Notes: generated from the sequence alone by a model not told the origin. Shown: positions 11,578 to 23,212, counted from the stretch's first letter. The stretch: 36,285 bases of DNA from Thermomucor indicae-seudaticae (GCA_000787465.1 JSYX01000349.1:1-36285), one strand, 5' to 3'. Program-made: numbers and translations.

Positions 11578-13926
11578 ATGGCAAATACAGTAAGAAAATC
11601 CGCAAACATCCTATAATAGATTGCGTTCATGCTTTCGTTTAAAGGTACCACCCTGTGTTACAGTGAACCATAGTAACATAACGGATAATATAAGCTCATT
11701 CATTGGTTTCTTCCTTCTCTTTTCTTCTCCCTTGGTTTTCTCTTCATGCCGACCAAAAAAGTATAGATTTAAGTCTTTTGCAACTTCGATAAGACAGGAA
11801 GAGGGAGATGTCTCATGTCTTTTGCTTGTTTTTTAGTATCCTTCATTCGATTTTGAGGCACCTGAACTATATGGCTGGCCACTATTGATCGCCGCCAACC
11901 TTGCCGAACGCGTGCCGTTTCTGGCATATAAGATTGCAAAGGATGCCAACATGTTTGATCTCAGAGATTACCCTGATCTCGACGAGATCCCCACATTGAT
12001 CCCTATTCCACAGGAGTACATGACCCGGGAGAACTCCAAAGAGGTTTGTGTGACGGGAAAAGTGAGATAGGAAGGGAACAAAAAAGTAAACCTTCCATGT
12101 GGTAATAGACAAACTGTTGGCAACTGGATGAAAGTCAGAAAAGCCGCTCTCCCTTTCATTCATTTTGGGATTATCATGAAGCTTACAAAAGCCAAAAGAC
12201 AACGCCAAGCAAGGTTAGACATTTCTCCTACCTCCCAATGTTAAGCAGGCTTCAATAACCGAAAGCCCGCGCCAAAAACAGGTGGCGGAGAAGCTTCTTG
12301 AGCGATTGGAGGCCAGCAAAGCATGCCATTGGATGCGAACCTATGATGGGCAAAAGCTGATTGACCAGGCCGCCGAATCCACGGAACGTTACCGCCAAGG
12401 AAAGCCATTGAGTCCTCTGGATGGTGTATTCATATCTATAAAGGAAGAGATATCCATCGCAGGCTTTGAGAGTAAAGCCGGCACGTCCTTCTTGAATGAT
12501 GGTCAGCCGGCTCAAGAAGACTCAGTGATCATCAAACGACTTCGAGAAGCAGGTGCCATTATCGCCGGACACACAGTGATGAATGAACTGGGTTGGGAGT
12601 ACGTTTAGATGATGAATAACGGTAGCAGCAACCATTCCTGATACGTTATCTATAGCACGTTCACGGTGAATCCAAATACAGGGACGCCACAAAATCCTTA
12701 TCATCGCCAGTCATCTTGTGGAGGTTCTAGCGGAGGATCGTCCGGTAGTGTTGCGTCTGGTCTATTTCCCATTAGCTTCGGTGCTGATTCGGGAGGTTCA
12801 ATCCGGTAAGAATAAGGGCGAACTGATAATGATGACAAAGAAGGTTATTATTGATGCCCAATATTTCGCCGCAAATAGGCTACCGGCTGCATTTTGTGGC
12901 ATCTATGGCTTAAAGCCTACGTTTGCTCGTATGCCTACGACAAATGAAGGTATACAGAAAGAACATTTGCTAGCTCCTTCGGTTTCCAGAGCAACGATCT
13001 GACATTGGTGGAATCTAGTACTTGTTTCCCCAAGTCTGGATGTTTTCGGTCCTATGGCAGGCACGGTCGATGACCTCGCAATGGCCTATGCCATAGCAGC
13101 TGGACCTGACGCCGGCCATCCGGCTTCGCTATATCAGCCCCCGGTTACGCTAAAAGACTATGGGTTTACAGACAGTCTGGAGGGCATCACCATCGCACTT
13201 GTTCCGGACTGGACAAGCAATACTACGGAGCCCGCCTTTTTGCAGCAAATGAAGGTGTTTCAAAGGCATCTTGAACTGTTGGGCGCTAAATTCGTCACTT
13301 TGGATATCCCCGAGATCAACCTCTACAGAAGGGGTAAAGTATCCACTGCCATGATTGTATTCAACAGTTTTCCTCCCATGCTAACGTTTTCTTCGTCCGT
13401 TGTAGCGCATCTTGTGACAATCTCGGTAGAAATCAATAACTTCGCGCGTCGGGTGCCGGTAGACCAACAAAAGCGCTACTTGCCTCACACTCGTATTATG
13501 ATGCAAATCTCCGATTTGATATCCAGCTCTGAGTATATCCGTGCTCAGCAGATCCGGACTCGTGCTTTGGATTTCCTATGCCGAATATTCCGTGGCAAAG
13601 ATGGCCATCAAAAGATCGATCTGATTCTTACACCAACCAGCGCCATCCAACCTATTGAAATCCCGGAAAAAGCTCATTCGTATGGCATGACCAACACAAT
13701 GAAGACCATCCAAACCATGACATATGTCCATCTAGCAAGCTTCACTGGTATACCGGCTGTAACCGTACCAGCTGGCTTCCACAATAATAAGCCATTAGCT
13801 TTACAATTCATGGCTGAATGGTACAACGAGGCTCTCTTGTTGCGGATAGCCAAGGTCTGTGAACAAATGCCAGGCATCGAGCGCAAGCGTCCGGAAGAGC
13901 TCTGGTTTGGTGACCTTTTGGATTAA
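11578..13926 (+). CDS. Amidase (amidase-signature family hydrolase)
   Basis: Model exons: 11578-11589 (uncertain), 11837-12043, 12109-12213, 12282-12598, 12656-12805, 12879-12949, 13019-13333, 13406-13926, giving 565 aa in frame, normal for fungal amidases. The Ser-cisSer-Lys triad is complete: Lys162 in FISIKEE, cis-Ser238 in GGSSGGSSGS, and nucleophile Ser262 in GADSGGSIR. The spacings (76 and 24 residues) match the family. The N-terminal segment WDYHEAYKSQKTTPSK and the later GPMAGTVDDLAMAYAIAAGP are also typical. The enzyme hydrolyses carboxylic amides to acid and ammonia. Its substrate cannot be told from sequence; nitrogen scavenging is the usual role. Intron 13334-13405 contains no stop, so an unspliced frame would add 24 residues. 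The weakest part is the start: exon 1 would be only MANT, joined over a 247 nt intron. Confidence 0.92.
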
Positions 13927-13995
13927 ATTTCTTGCTTTTATTCACATGCAACGATATTTGTAAATAAAGAATGACTGTAGCGGACATACATTCTT

Positions 13996-15081
13996 CTATT
14001 CTTCGTCCTCCTCCTGTTCTCCCTCGTCTTCTGACCGTCGTCGTTTCAGACCCTTCATCTTTCTTGTTTGAATCTTGTGAATATCCTGCTGACCGACATG
14101 GATTCGGCCGTACTGATCGCCCAGCTCGTCCCGGGTAACATTCTTCTCTTTCTTGGGTTTTAGTTCTTCTGGCACCTTGATGGCCTTCTTCCAAAGGTCA
14201 TTCTTCGGTGGTTGTGTACGTCGGATCACGAAATCGAACATTGGTCCCATCTCTTCTAATTCAATTCGCGGCGTCCGTACGCCACTCTTTTTCATTTGTA
14301 CAAGGTAAGATCGCAGATAAATCTTGTTATCCGGAGTGGCCGTAAAGCTTAGTACATATTCAAGACCGCTTAAGTTGATCCCATCCGCCTCCTCGCCGTT
14401 AAAGAAGTCCAAAAAGTAATTTTTCAGGTGCTTGCAGGTATCATCCGAATCAAACTGTTCGCCGTTGAATACCAATAATGGTTTCATGCCCACAGAACAT
14501 TTGGGACCCTAACGCAAAATGTCAGATACTAATAGCAAGACTTGACGACTGAAAAGGAGCTTACCTTGATGTCGCTCATAAATACTGCATTTTCAATACC
14601 GAGCTCGTACATTTCCAGCACCTGGTAATCAAACATACGAATAAAGGTCAAATTGTTGGGCCGTTTTTTGGAATTACTGCCGACAATGAGGAGCGAGGCA
14701 TCGTTTTTGCGTGAGAAGAATTCCAGTTTCTGATCGTCTTCGAACGGTTTCAATTCGTTCTTTTTGCCAAAGTAGACACCATTTGCTCGTTTTAAGGCGT
14801 ACTGCCCTCGAAATAAAAAGCAGAGTTAAAGTTCCAATACTTCCTGGAAATTCTATCCATTGCGGGCTTACCAGATCTTTTAATGCATCTGTTACTACTT
14901 GATTCGTCGTCGAACTTCGAATGAATAAGGCTGTCTTCGGGTTCTCATGTACTTTAGGTTCTCGTTCCTTTAAAGCCCGCTTTGAGCGAGCAGTTTTTGG
15001 CTTGCTGGTGATTTCGCAATCACAGTTAGTTACTGGTCAGTAACGGATTGAAACAACTTCAACATACACAGTACGCAACAT
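13996..15081 (-). CDS. RPF2: Ribosome biogenesis protein RPF2 (Brix domain)
   Basis: Four exons read from the right: 15081-15068, 15004-14872, 14801-14565, 14508-13996, giving 298 aa in frame. The first exon is just MLRT plus part of Val; splicing restores MLRTVKPKTARSKRALKERE, the conserved N-terminus of the family. Brix-domain landmarks follow: LEFFSRKNDASLLIVGSNS, KKRPNNLTFIRMFDYQVLEM, ELGIENAVFMSDIK, LEYVLSFTA and SGVRTPRIELEEMGP. The C-terminus is basic then acidic (KMKGLKRRRSEDEGEQEEDEE). RPF2 works with RRS1 in the nucleolus to bring the 5S RNP (5S rRNA, uL18, uL5) into pre-60S particles and supports 27S pre-rRNA processing. Its stop is only 69 bases from the stop of the amidase, so the two 3' UTRs very likely overlap. 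A TATATA run lies about 10 bases upstream of the ATG. Confidence 0.95.
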
Positions 15082-15129
15082 TGTGAAGAGGTATATATGG
15101 AATTTTAAGGCACTGATTCAAAAAAGGCA

Positions 15130-15350
15130 ATAAATTTCCGCCGATCGTGAGGTTTCTCTGTCACGCTGTGGCTTACGCTGCCGCTTCGGTTTCGGAACGC
15201 CTCTAAGTCTCTCGGCTTCGTGCTCCCCCCACAAAATTGGGAACCATGAACCCCGAACGGCAGGCCTGCAGTTGATGTAGGGAAGGACGGAGCTCACCGA
15301 TTAGGCCGGAAGTCGATCTCTCACTTCCCATATAAAGAAGGAAGCCTATA
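15130..15350. other. GC-rich island of unknown nature
   Basis: This stretch is clearly richer in GC than the flanking DNA. It contains CTTCGG/TTCGGA-type short repeats near 15180-15220 and a CCATATAAAG motif near 15328. There is no open frame of note and no tRNA or rRNA structure I can fold by eye. It lies just upstream of RPF2 and may be promoter or decayed repeat DNA. Confidence 0.2.
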
Positions 15351-15739
15351 CATTGTAACAAGAAAAATTTACGTCGCACAATTTGGAAATAATTACGCTT
15401 GCTGTTGGCGATACAGGAATTGGGCCTTATAACCTGTATTTAACAAATTGCATCAGTGAATGATGTCGGCAGTCAATACATTATCCATTTCTCACCCCAG
15501 TGTTGGCCTGTTCCGCAAACAGGAACCTGTCCTGGCCGCTTGATTCCTTTGGTCAAAGCTCGCGCACGGAAAGGGAATGATGGGCAAATATATTACAGCT
15601 TGCATTGTTGTCTTGATATATGATATCTTCTTGATGAGATGGACAAGGGGATCACATAGCACTTCAGCCAGCATTCAAATGATGTTATATCATTGAACAA
15701 TTAAGGAAGATAATGAAGAGTCCTACGTGTTGTTTAGCT

Positions 15740-16216
15740 TTATAGCACACAGTCGCTTATAAATATGTTTTTTCTCTTCTTGGGAGCCTGACTTTCCTTC
15801 CTAGTAAACCTTACCTTTCCCTCCTCGTCGTGGCATGGGCAAAATCCAATGTCGTCGATTGTTGCATTGAAAACTACTGGCATGCTTATCCCCGCGTATG
15901 AAACCTGCTCTTCAATATCTTTTATGATTTTACGGCCCTTGTGGCAAGCGAATACATAATACAAAGCTCAGGTAGCATCTCTGTTGTATGGGCTACACTG
16001 GTAGTGTGTCGTATCTGCCATACATCTCGTAACGTCACAGCTCAGTTCCATGGGTCTAATCAAACGACGCCTTTGATAAATAAGACTTTTAGAAGACCAA
16101 ATGTCTAGTACAGAACACGTACGCAGCCATTTGGGGTTGAGCGCATCCCAATTACAACAAACTTTTTGTCCAGTCTCGCTGATATTTGGTCTGATTTGCA
16201 CTGAAGAATGGAGCAA
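15740..16216 (-). pseudogene. Long frame interrupted by one TGA, unidentified
   Basis: One minus-strand frame stays open from 16216 to the stop at 15740 except for a TGA at 15970-15968, about 158 codons in all. The upstream part includes KVCCNWDALNPKWLRTC and MELSCDVTRCMADTTHYQC. The downstream part includes GRKIIKDIEEQVSYAG, MPVVFNATIDDIGFCPCHDE and a basic tail. It has no ATG at the upstream end. Another frame also looks partly coding near 16110-16200, so several small shifts are possible. I do not recognise the protein. It may be a decayed gene or an exon of an unassembled gene. Confidence 0.3.
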
Positions 16217-17991
16217 AAGGAAAATCCTGTTTTAAAACGACAACCTTAACTTGAAGTTCGGCCTTGTAACCAACTTTGTTTATACGTTTCCAACCATGGA
16301 TAGTACCAATTTTTGACAGCAACATGGGGATGCCTCTCAGATCGAATTTCCGGTCACACAGGCTTCATGTGTTCCACAACGCTGACCACAGCAAATCGTT
16401 GAAGGGGTGCTGTCTCGCGACTAATTTCAAAGGGGAAGTTCTATCAAGGTTGATATTATTTTATAAGTTTCATGACGATGCTCACTTTTGACAGCTATAT
16501 GAGCGAGCCGAGACACGTCTTGTAGAAAAAGAAAAGATTAGAATTTTCCTAGTTGACTGTTCGAGCCAAAGTACTGTCACTCACTTTGATTCTAAGATTG
16601 TTATGAAGTCTCTTCTCGTTACTTGAATGGACAGGGAAAAAGAAAACTAAGGAGCAAGTTGGCTTATCCTTGGACACGGTCTATCGAACTTTGAAGAGCT
16701 CTAAAGTCTGGGGGACTGTAAAGAGCCATATAAGTCCTGTACTATGGCCCAAAGCTTGCAACAAAAGGAATCAAGGTTTTAATATGTTCAGACAAACAAC
16801 AATAAACGAAGAAGGCTATCAGAGTTGACCTAGTCCCCAGTGACTGAACCTTATCCTGATCACTGTCGAAAGAACGTTAAATGACTCAATAAATCACAGG
16901 TTATTACCAAGACGGGACCATTGCAACGAATGATATGTAAAATCAAGCCCAGCATTTGTCGCGAAACACGAAGGTTGTGCTTTAGAGGAGCGGAGAAAGA
17001 TGACCTGAATGGATGCATCAAGCTTGAAGTGGAAACTAATGATGAGGCTATCGTCTAGACTATTTAGCGGAAAGTTTCGAGAGCAACTGCTCCTTTACGG
17101 AAGACGGGTGCCCTAGTACATAGCAACACTTCTGCAAAGGAAAGAGTGGCAGGCTGTAGAGAGGATCAACCTGCCGATGCATTCTCTTGTTTTTAGTCCT
17201 TCCGACAACCTTGGAAAGATACGAAAAATGCTGCAAAGTAAACAGCCACGAGATGACAAGTAAAGAAAATAATTAACAACATTAAGATATGTATTCAGGA
17301 AGTCTAGGAGACTCTGGATATCAAGGAAAGTTGTCAATCTCGTGAACTCGACGCCAGAGCGTAATTAAGAATGGCGAGGACTGCGCGAGGTGGTAGGTTC
17401 CCGCGTGCACTAACAGGTTTGCGATATCGCTTGCAACGTTGTTTCACATAACACCTATACTGAATGCATTTCGTTCTTCGCATGTTCTGTATCATTATGG
17501 AAGCAGATATTACTTGTGGCCACGAACATGAGAAATTCAATGACAATTGCGCTCATTGATCCCTAAAGCGTGTCGGACATTTCAGACCTATAGATGCAAG
17601 CGAACAACATTTTGTAATGCAATTAGGAATTGCTGTGCCAAATAAGCTGTCTACAGGAAGCAATAATAGACCTAACACGGTTCTAAATTAGAACGACATC
17701 TTATCCCCAGAAACGTTTATGGGATTCTGGAACGTTATCTGATGCTGCTTGGAGTTTATGACTTGAAAACATATAGCATGGTTGCCTTGGTCTGCTGCTA
17801 CCTATGACGGGACGAAGAACTCGAATTTGAATGAATAAATCCGGATTTGTAAAACCACCCTGAACGTCTTTCGGAACAATTACAGTCAATGCTTACCTAG
17901 GATACACTTGTATTTTATCTTAACTTGATCCGCACATGCACGTCATTCCAACACCCTGTAGCTCTGGAACCCCGAAAATACTCCGAACGTC
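16217..17991. other. Gene-poor interval, nothing recognised
   Basis: Only short frames on both strands (for example 17113-17337 and 17334-17546, minus) with no motifs, introns or start context. AT-rich and unannotatable by eye. Confidence 0.35.
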
Positions 17992-17999
17992 TATATAAA
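17992..17999 (+). promoter_or_regulatory. TATATAAA box followed by a pyrimidine tract
   Basis: A consensus TATATAAA is followed about 35 bases later by a T/C-rich run (about 18029-18050), the usual arrangement of a fungal core promoter. The only coding-looking sequence downstream is the broken unit at 18353-19200, so this may be the promoter of a dead gene. Confidence 0.35.
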
Positions 18000-18352
18000 G
18001 CCCGCTTCCGTTAGAGGCATCTGTTAAATTTACTTTTTTTTCTTCCTGTTGTCAACAAGCTTCGCATGTAGCATCAAAGTAGGAGACGGTACTCAGTTTT
18101 TCACAAATATGAATGTGGCAATATTCATAGGCTCCAGCGACAGTCTTTGATACGCAAGGTCCATGTCTCCTATGTTTCAAGAACTCTGGCGGTTTTCCTG
18201 CTGTACAAGAAGGTATTCTAGTTATTCAATAGACAGTCCATCATTTACGTTGTTCGTCATGTCTCCAGAATAAAGACAGTAGATAGATCCACGTTTTGTT
18301 TAGATAGAAGAGAAACTTGTACATGAAACCCCGTTTTAATCAATAAAAGCTT

Positions 18353-19200
18353 GTGTTTTCACACCCTACGTACTCTAATCCTTTTGCGCCAGCGAATGCC
18401 TTCGTTTTGACGGTAGTCTTCCTTATTGAGTCTATGGAGCTCGCAGTTTTGTCGCACTTGGACCGGAAGATTCCTGCGCCAACTCATGACACTGAAAGCA
18501 TCACAATTACTTCTTGCCACAAGAACGACGCTGTCTTTGATGGCAACTGGTATGCTGGATACATCGCAAGTTTAACGAATATTGGCACGATTTCAACAGC
18601 CACAGACCGACTCACTATGTAAGTTTTTTTTTTACCAAAGTGATAACCATTATTGCTTCAAATGATATTATCTTATGTATGCAAGAATTGTCTATACATG
18701 CCTTGACTTTTTGGTTATGCTCTGCGTTCTAATCACTAGAAAGTATCTAAAGCTCGTTTGCCGTATATCGCAATATTGCTGGCTACAGCAGCAGTAAGAG
18801 CCAAAGGTACTGGCTTTAAAGACGCTACGGCCCTTTTCGCATTAAACAGTGTCCATACAAGGCACCATGCTGGATTGCCGGTCATACTTTAGTGCGTGAT
18901 CGTTCAACGGTACCATTTTTTCCCCTTCGGTTTGCTTACCGGTGGTTATACCAGCACCATTATCCGCGTCGCCCGTGGAGGTTACGTACCTAGCCGGCAA
19001 TAGGTTGTTTAGGTGAAACGCCTATTAGCTTCGATGATGCCGAACTTCCAACTTACCCTGATCCGGCAAAGATTGCACCAAAACCTATGGCCGGAATTAT
19101 GGGCGGTACACCTGGAGCTCTCTTTACAGCAAGCGGGATCGAAGCGAAATCTACATCCATTGCGATTAAGTAAAGCAATGCTGCCATCAAAAGTATGATC
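18353..19200 (+). pseudogene. Broken coding unit, unidentified
   Basis: Three coding-looking stretches follow one another on the plus strand. 18353-18622 is open for 89 codons, with a hydrophobic N-terminal part (NAFVLTVVFLIESMELAVL) and then FDGNWYAGYIASLTNIGT. It ends at a GTAAGT that could be a donor. The next, from about 18747, reads ARLPYIAILLATAAVRAKGT and GFKDATALFALNSV before a TAG. A third, about 19004-19170, reads GETPISFDDAELPTYPDP and MAGIMGGTPGALFTASG. No set of normal short introns joins them in phase. I do not recognise the family; a membrane or secreted protein is possible. The likeliest state is a decayed gene with the promoter at 17992. Confidence 0.35.
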
Positions 19201-20120
19201 TAGTAAATCTATTACTCAAGGCAGAGAGAGTCCATATAGGAAAAGGGGAGCTGCTTAACCTGTCCAGGATCGAATCACCCTCTTGTGCCATGGCTTTGCT
19301 TTTTTTTCAGAGGTGAAAGAACGTCTATTTCCGGTATTTCATTTAACCGCAGCTTGTCAGGTCAACTTCCCGGAGCTTGCTTACTGTTTTCTGTTTTCAG
19401 GCACATTATTCGGCATTTAACTTGGACAAACTGAGACGAAGCAAAAAGTTACTGACATCTTTAAAGTGCTTCTGGGCAGTGCACCCATTGGATTGAGAGA
19501 TATTCCCAGTCAGTTATATGTGACCAAGTTGATTATCCCTAACTGTGCCGTGAGGGCACATTTTTGAGACAATCATAGAGACCAACCACAGGATCCCAAT
19601 CCATCTGCGATTCACAGATCAACCTGCTGGAAGGCTGGTGATAGGTTCAAACGTCGACAGCAAGGCGAAAGGCTCTTTCAGTCTTTTCACGCTCATTGGA
19701 TCCTTCTTTCTCGAAGCCATCCTCTATGTTAAAAATTCTTTCGTTTCTTTCGCCACTCTCATCGAAGCGATTGCGAGAACAGACATATAACCTTCGTTCA
19801 ATGTGTTGCCCTTAGCGCCGACGCCCAGACACAAACTTGCACGTATGTCGTGAGTCTTATATATGTCGCTTGGCAATAAAGCACTTTATCAATAAGTAGA
19901 AAGAAGGTCTCTAATGAAGATTCAGAAACATCAAATGTTCTCACTACGCAAAGTTGGATTAATGACAGACACAGACCTGAATTGTCGTCGGGAAAGAATA
20001 TAGGATGGAATTTTTAAGTGATATCGTGACTGACGCATGGGAACGAGATGATAATGTACAGTAGAATGTATGCAAAAGAGGACCTGGGATTTGGTTGGGT
20101 AGACAAGTATGATGAACCGC
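19201..20120. other. Intergenic interval downstream of CGR1
   Basis: No open frame with coding character was seen. The right end must contain the CGR1 3' UTR, transcribed leftwards. Nothing else is recognisable. Confidence 0.4.
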
Positions 20121-20674
20121 TTAATGTCTCGCTTTCTTACGAGCTTCTTTCTTGCGCAAACGTGCAAGACGCTTGGCCGACATCTAAGTAATTTACTACT
20201 ATTCAGTACAATTCGCTAGATAAATAAAGACCAGAATTACCTTTGCAGCCAGCATTTCCATTCTCTCTTTTTCTTCCTTGATCTTCTTACGTTCCAAAGT
20301 GATAGCTCGCTTCCTCTATTATTATTGCCAGTTGTTTAGTCAAGCTCTTAATCACAAGGCAGGTCGGTACCTTGACTTACGTCTTTTTCGGCTTGTATCT
20401 CATCTTTCATTTGCTTTTCTAGCGCTTTGGCTGCCTGCAGCTTATTCCTCTCTTCCATGCGTTGCGCCCATGCTTTTCGAAGGCTTTTAGCTTTTTGTGC
20501 TCGCACAGTCGGTGTCTTTTGTAACTTCCAGTTTTTGCCTAACCAGATCAAGACGATCATCAACAGATCCTGTGCATGCAAACAGGTGTTAGCCGACTCA
20601 CCAGATACTCGCTTGTGCTGCGTGTCAACAACACCAGCAACAGCTGTTTTTATGTCGAGATTGCGGGCTTCCAT
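20121..20674 (-). CDS. CGR1: rRNA-processing protein CGR1
   Basis: Four exons from the right: 20674-20602, 20538-20381, 20315-20241, 20183-20121, giving 122 aa in frame, the size typical of the fungal family. After a short variable leader, the conserved core is VSGKNWKLQKTPTVRAQKAK, SLRKAWAQRMEERNKLQAAK, EKQMKDEIQAEKD and the Lys/Arg-rich helix ERKKIKEEKERMEM. The C-terminus is SAKRLARLRKKEARKKARH, a likely nucleolar targeting and RNA-binding tail. CGR1 acts in the nucleolus in pre-rRNA processing for the 60S subunit. The protein is almost wholly charged helix. Introns are 57-65 nt GT-AG. It is transcribed away from ADA3, with about 280 bases between the start codons. Confidence 0.93.
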
Positions 20675-20710
20675 GGGAACAAAAGTTCAACACAGTGGAA
20701 AGAAAGACCC

Positions 20711-20718
20711 AAAATTTT
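20711..20718. promoter_or_regulatory. AAAATTTT, possible RRPE-like site upstream of CGR1
   Basis: An AAAATTTT palindrome lies 37 bases upstream of the CGR1 start codon, in the region between CGR1 and ADA3. In yeasts the ribosomal RNA processing element has this core and drives ribosome-biogenesis genes. Whether it is used in this lineage is unknown, and the motif is low in complexity. Confidence 0.3.
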
Positions 20719-20954
20719 GATTGCGAGCATTCGCGGAGTTATTGAGCGTCTTGCTGACCTGTTGGCGTGGTCTCTCATCCTGCAAGCTCCAGAGACTAAA
20801 TTACTTTATCACCTATATCGTGAAAGGGGAAGACAAATAGCCAAGTCTTATCCTTTACCTTGACAAACTTTCTACTGTGCATGATTCTTAAAGAAAACTG
20901 CATTTAGCCAAATAAAGAACATGAAACGGCGGGGATTCAATTACCAGAGCGCGT

Positions 20955-23212
20955 ATGCAAATCCTCCAAACGGGCCTGCCAGCTTCTTATGCTTTCTTTT
21001 GCAACATGACCAACATGAATGGCGACTCAAACAACCGGTACCAAATCCCAACATACCTCTCGATCACCCTGAATCAATACAGGCAATACATTCACCCTCC
21101 TTCTGTATTTTCTCCTCTCAGAGACATTCCGAAACGATCTGATCTGTTCAGCATCAAAGAGGATTTGGAAAACGCCGTGCATGAACCTCAATCTCGCATC
21201 AAAAGGCTCCAGAACGATCTCTTAAATCTCGAGAAGGTAAAAATAAAGGAGCCTTCAGGTATGTGGCTTTTGTGCGGTTCTGTGTACAGCTATGTCAGTT
21301 CTCTAATGACGCTCGACGAAGTCGATAAACCGAGGCCAGTAACAGGTGGTAAAAACATTGAAGTTGTCATGGAAAGGTTCAAGAAACAACAGCAACAGCA
21401 ACAGCAGTCGGCTTCAGCATCGCCGAACTCGAGATCAGGTTCGTCTGCTAAGCAAGGAGATCTTATGCAACGAAGACTGTTCGATAATGACACTATGGAA
21501 GACAATGATGACGAATATGATAGTTTTACTGAGACCAAAGACGAGATACCCAATGTACGGCACCGCGTAACAAAAAACCAACTGGAACGTCAGGCGTAAG
21601 TTGTGTACTTGGCTAACGCAAAAGGAAAATGGGTTGCGTAACTTGCGTTTTGTTCTTGTTAAAGTGCTCTGGAAGCTTTAAAGAGACGACGGCGGCGGGA
21701 AGACGACCACGGCAATGGTACCCAATATGGTCAGTATAAAAAGCACGCTATCTCTAGAGAAATAAAGCAAACGATTTGCCATAACTGCTATTTCATCTAG
21801 CAGCCAACAGGACATCCAGTCAGTCACCATCTCCCCCTACTTCATCCTCAAACCCGTCCGAATCCTTCACTACCACCAGTTCATCCGCTGATCCCACATT
21901 TAATTCGGTACGCAAAACTGAGAGATAAAGCTTCCTAATTATACTCATTTGAATCTGCTGTCGATATAGCTCATGAGAAAACGGAAGGTGCTGAAAGAGG
22001 AAGAGGAAGAAGACGAAGAAAAAGCACAGCAAAGCCGAAAACGCCACGAAGCAGTGGCACCGCCTCGGTCTCCACAGCAACCAAAAGAACGACAAATCGC
22101 ATCAGCCCGTCACGACGAGCCTGACATTGTACGTGTCAAACCACAACATCAGGTTCCGATTTATACCTTCTGGAATGCTATGGAGCCCTACTTTCGCCCG
22201 TTAACTGAAGAAGACAGGAACTTCCTTTTGCAGAAGGTAGGAATTGAAGACATTGTTGTTCGGTCATATTGATACTAAGACTGGCGAACATTAGGGCGAT
22301 GATGTATCTCCATTTCAAATACCTCCTCTAGGTCAGCATTATCGCGAGCAGTGGGCGGCTGAAGACAGAGGTATTCAAGAGGAGCTGTCCTCATCAACGA
22401 GTTCTCGGAAATTGCGCGATGATTTGTCAAAGAAAGAGAGCGCAGAAAAGAGCAATCTTTTGTTACAGCGTCTGCTTAACACGCTGGTACCTGAAAATCT
22501 GGACGAAAAGGAGAAGGCGGAACTATTGGCGGAGGCGACAGAAGAAGACGATGATGTTGACTGCAGATGCGAACAGGAGGATACGCAGACAGATGATTCT
22601 ATTATTACTCACGTCGAAGTTGCTTCGAACGCCGAGAGCAGTTCCGATGATGAGGATGGTGAAGGAGAGGTAGACTTTGGCGAGCGGTTGAAGCAGGAGC
22701 TTCAATATGTGGGCATATTGGTTGACGATGATGAGGTATAGAAACTCCGTTAGATCCTCTAAGTCCTTGCTAACTTCAAGCCTTAGGCAGAGTGGGATGC
22801 CAAAGAGGATGATCAAATATCTGCCGAACTAAGGCGACTAGGGCGAGATCTTAAAGAGCAAATGGAAATTAATAATTTTCGTAAGAGGCGTTTATTGGAT
22901 GTGGTAGACCGTCAGCTGCAATATGAGCAATATCGCCAAATACTGGATCACTTTGACGCTCAAGTCGAACAAGCCTACGCCAAACGCGTGGTAAGCTTTT
23001 AATGAAACGAACACTGGAGGCAATTTTAGTAACGCGGTCATTAGCGCGTACAAAAGGCGAAAAAGCGAAAAGCTGGATCTACCCACAAAACACCATTGCC
23101 GGAAGCTATTGTGGCAGCCATGGAAAAGCGCACAATGTGGGTAGAAAAAGTCGGATGCCTTATGCGAGACAAAAACCTTGTTTCGCCATCCAAATCCATT
23201 TACGAAACGTGA
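20955..23212 (+). CDS. NGG1: Transcriptional adaptor ADA3/NGG1 (SAGA complex)
   Basis: Eight exons: 20955-21258, 21322-21595, 21665-21729, 21801-21907, 21970-22236, 22295-22735, 22787-22990, 23045-23212, giving 609 aa; starting at the in-frame ATG 21006 gives 592. The middle region carries the family signature TFWNAMEPYFRPLTEEDRNF followed by DDVSPFQIPPLGQHYREQWA. A C-terminal coiled region (ELRRLGRDLKEQMEINNFRK, RRLLDVVDRQLQYEQYRQIL) leads to KTPLPEAIVAAMEKR. Low-complexity linkers hold a Gln run, Ser/Pro-rich and acidic segments. ADA3 links the GCN5 acetyltransferase and ADA2 within SAGA/ADA and stimulates nucleosomal histone H3 acetylation. The model ends SIYET with TGA at 23210-23212. A GTGAGT overlaps that stop, so a further short exon after about 23286 is possible. 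Intron 22736-22786 is only 51 nt. Confidence 0.9.

Noticed and set aside
13334..13405. Treating 13334-13405 of the amidase as coding, since the frame stays open
   Set aside because: It begins GTAAAG, has a GCTAACG branch-like site, ends TGTAG, and its removal restores YRRAHLVTISVEI, the expected family sequence.
13808..14194. 128-codon minus-strand frame over the amidase end and RPF2 tail
   Set aside because: It runs in another frame through the confirmed RPF2 terminal exon and across its stop.
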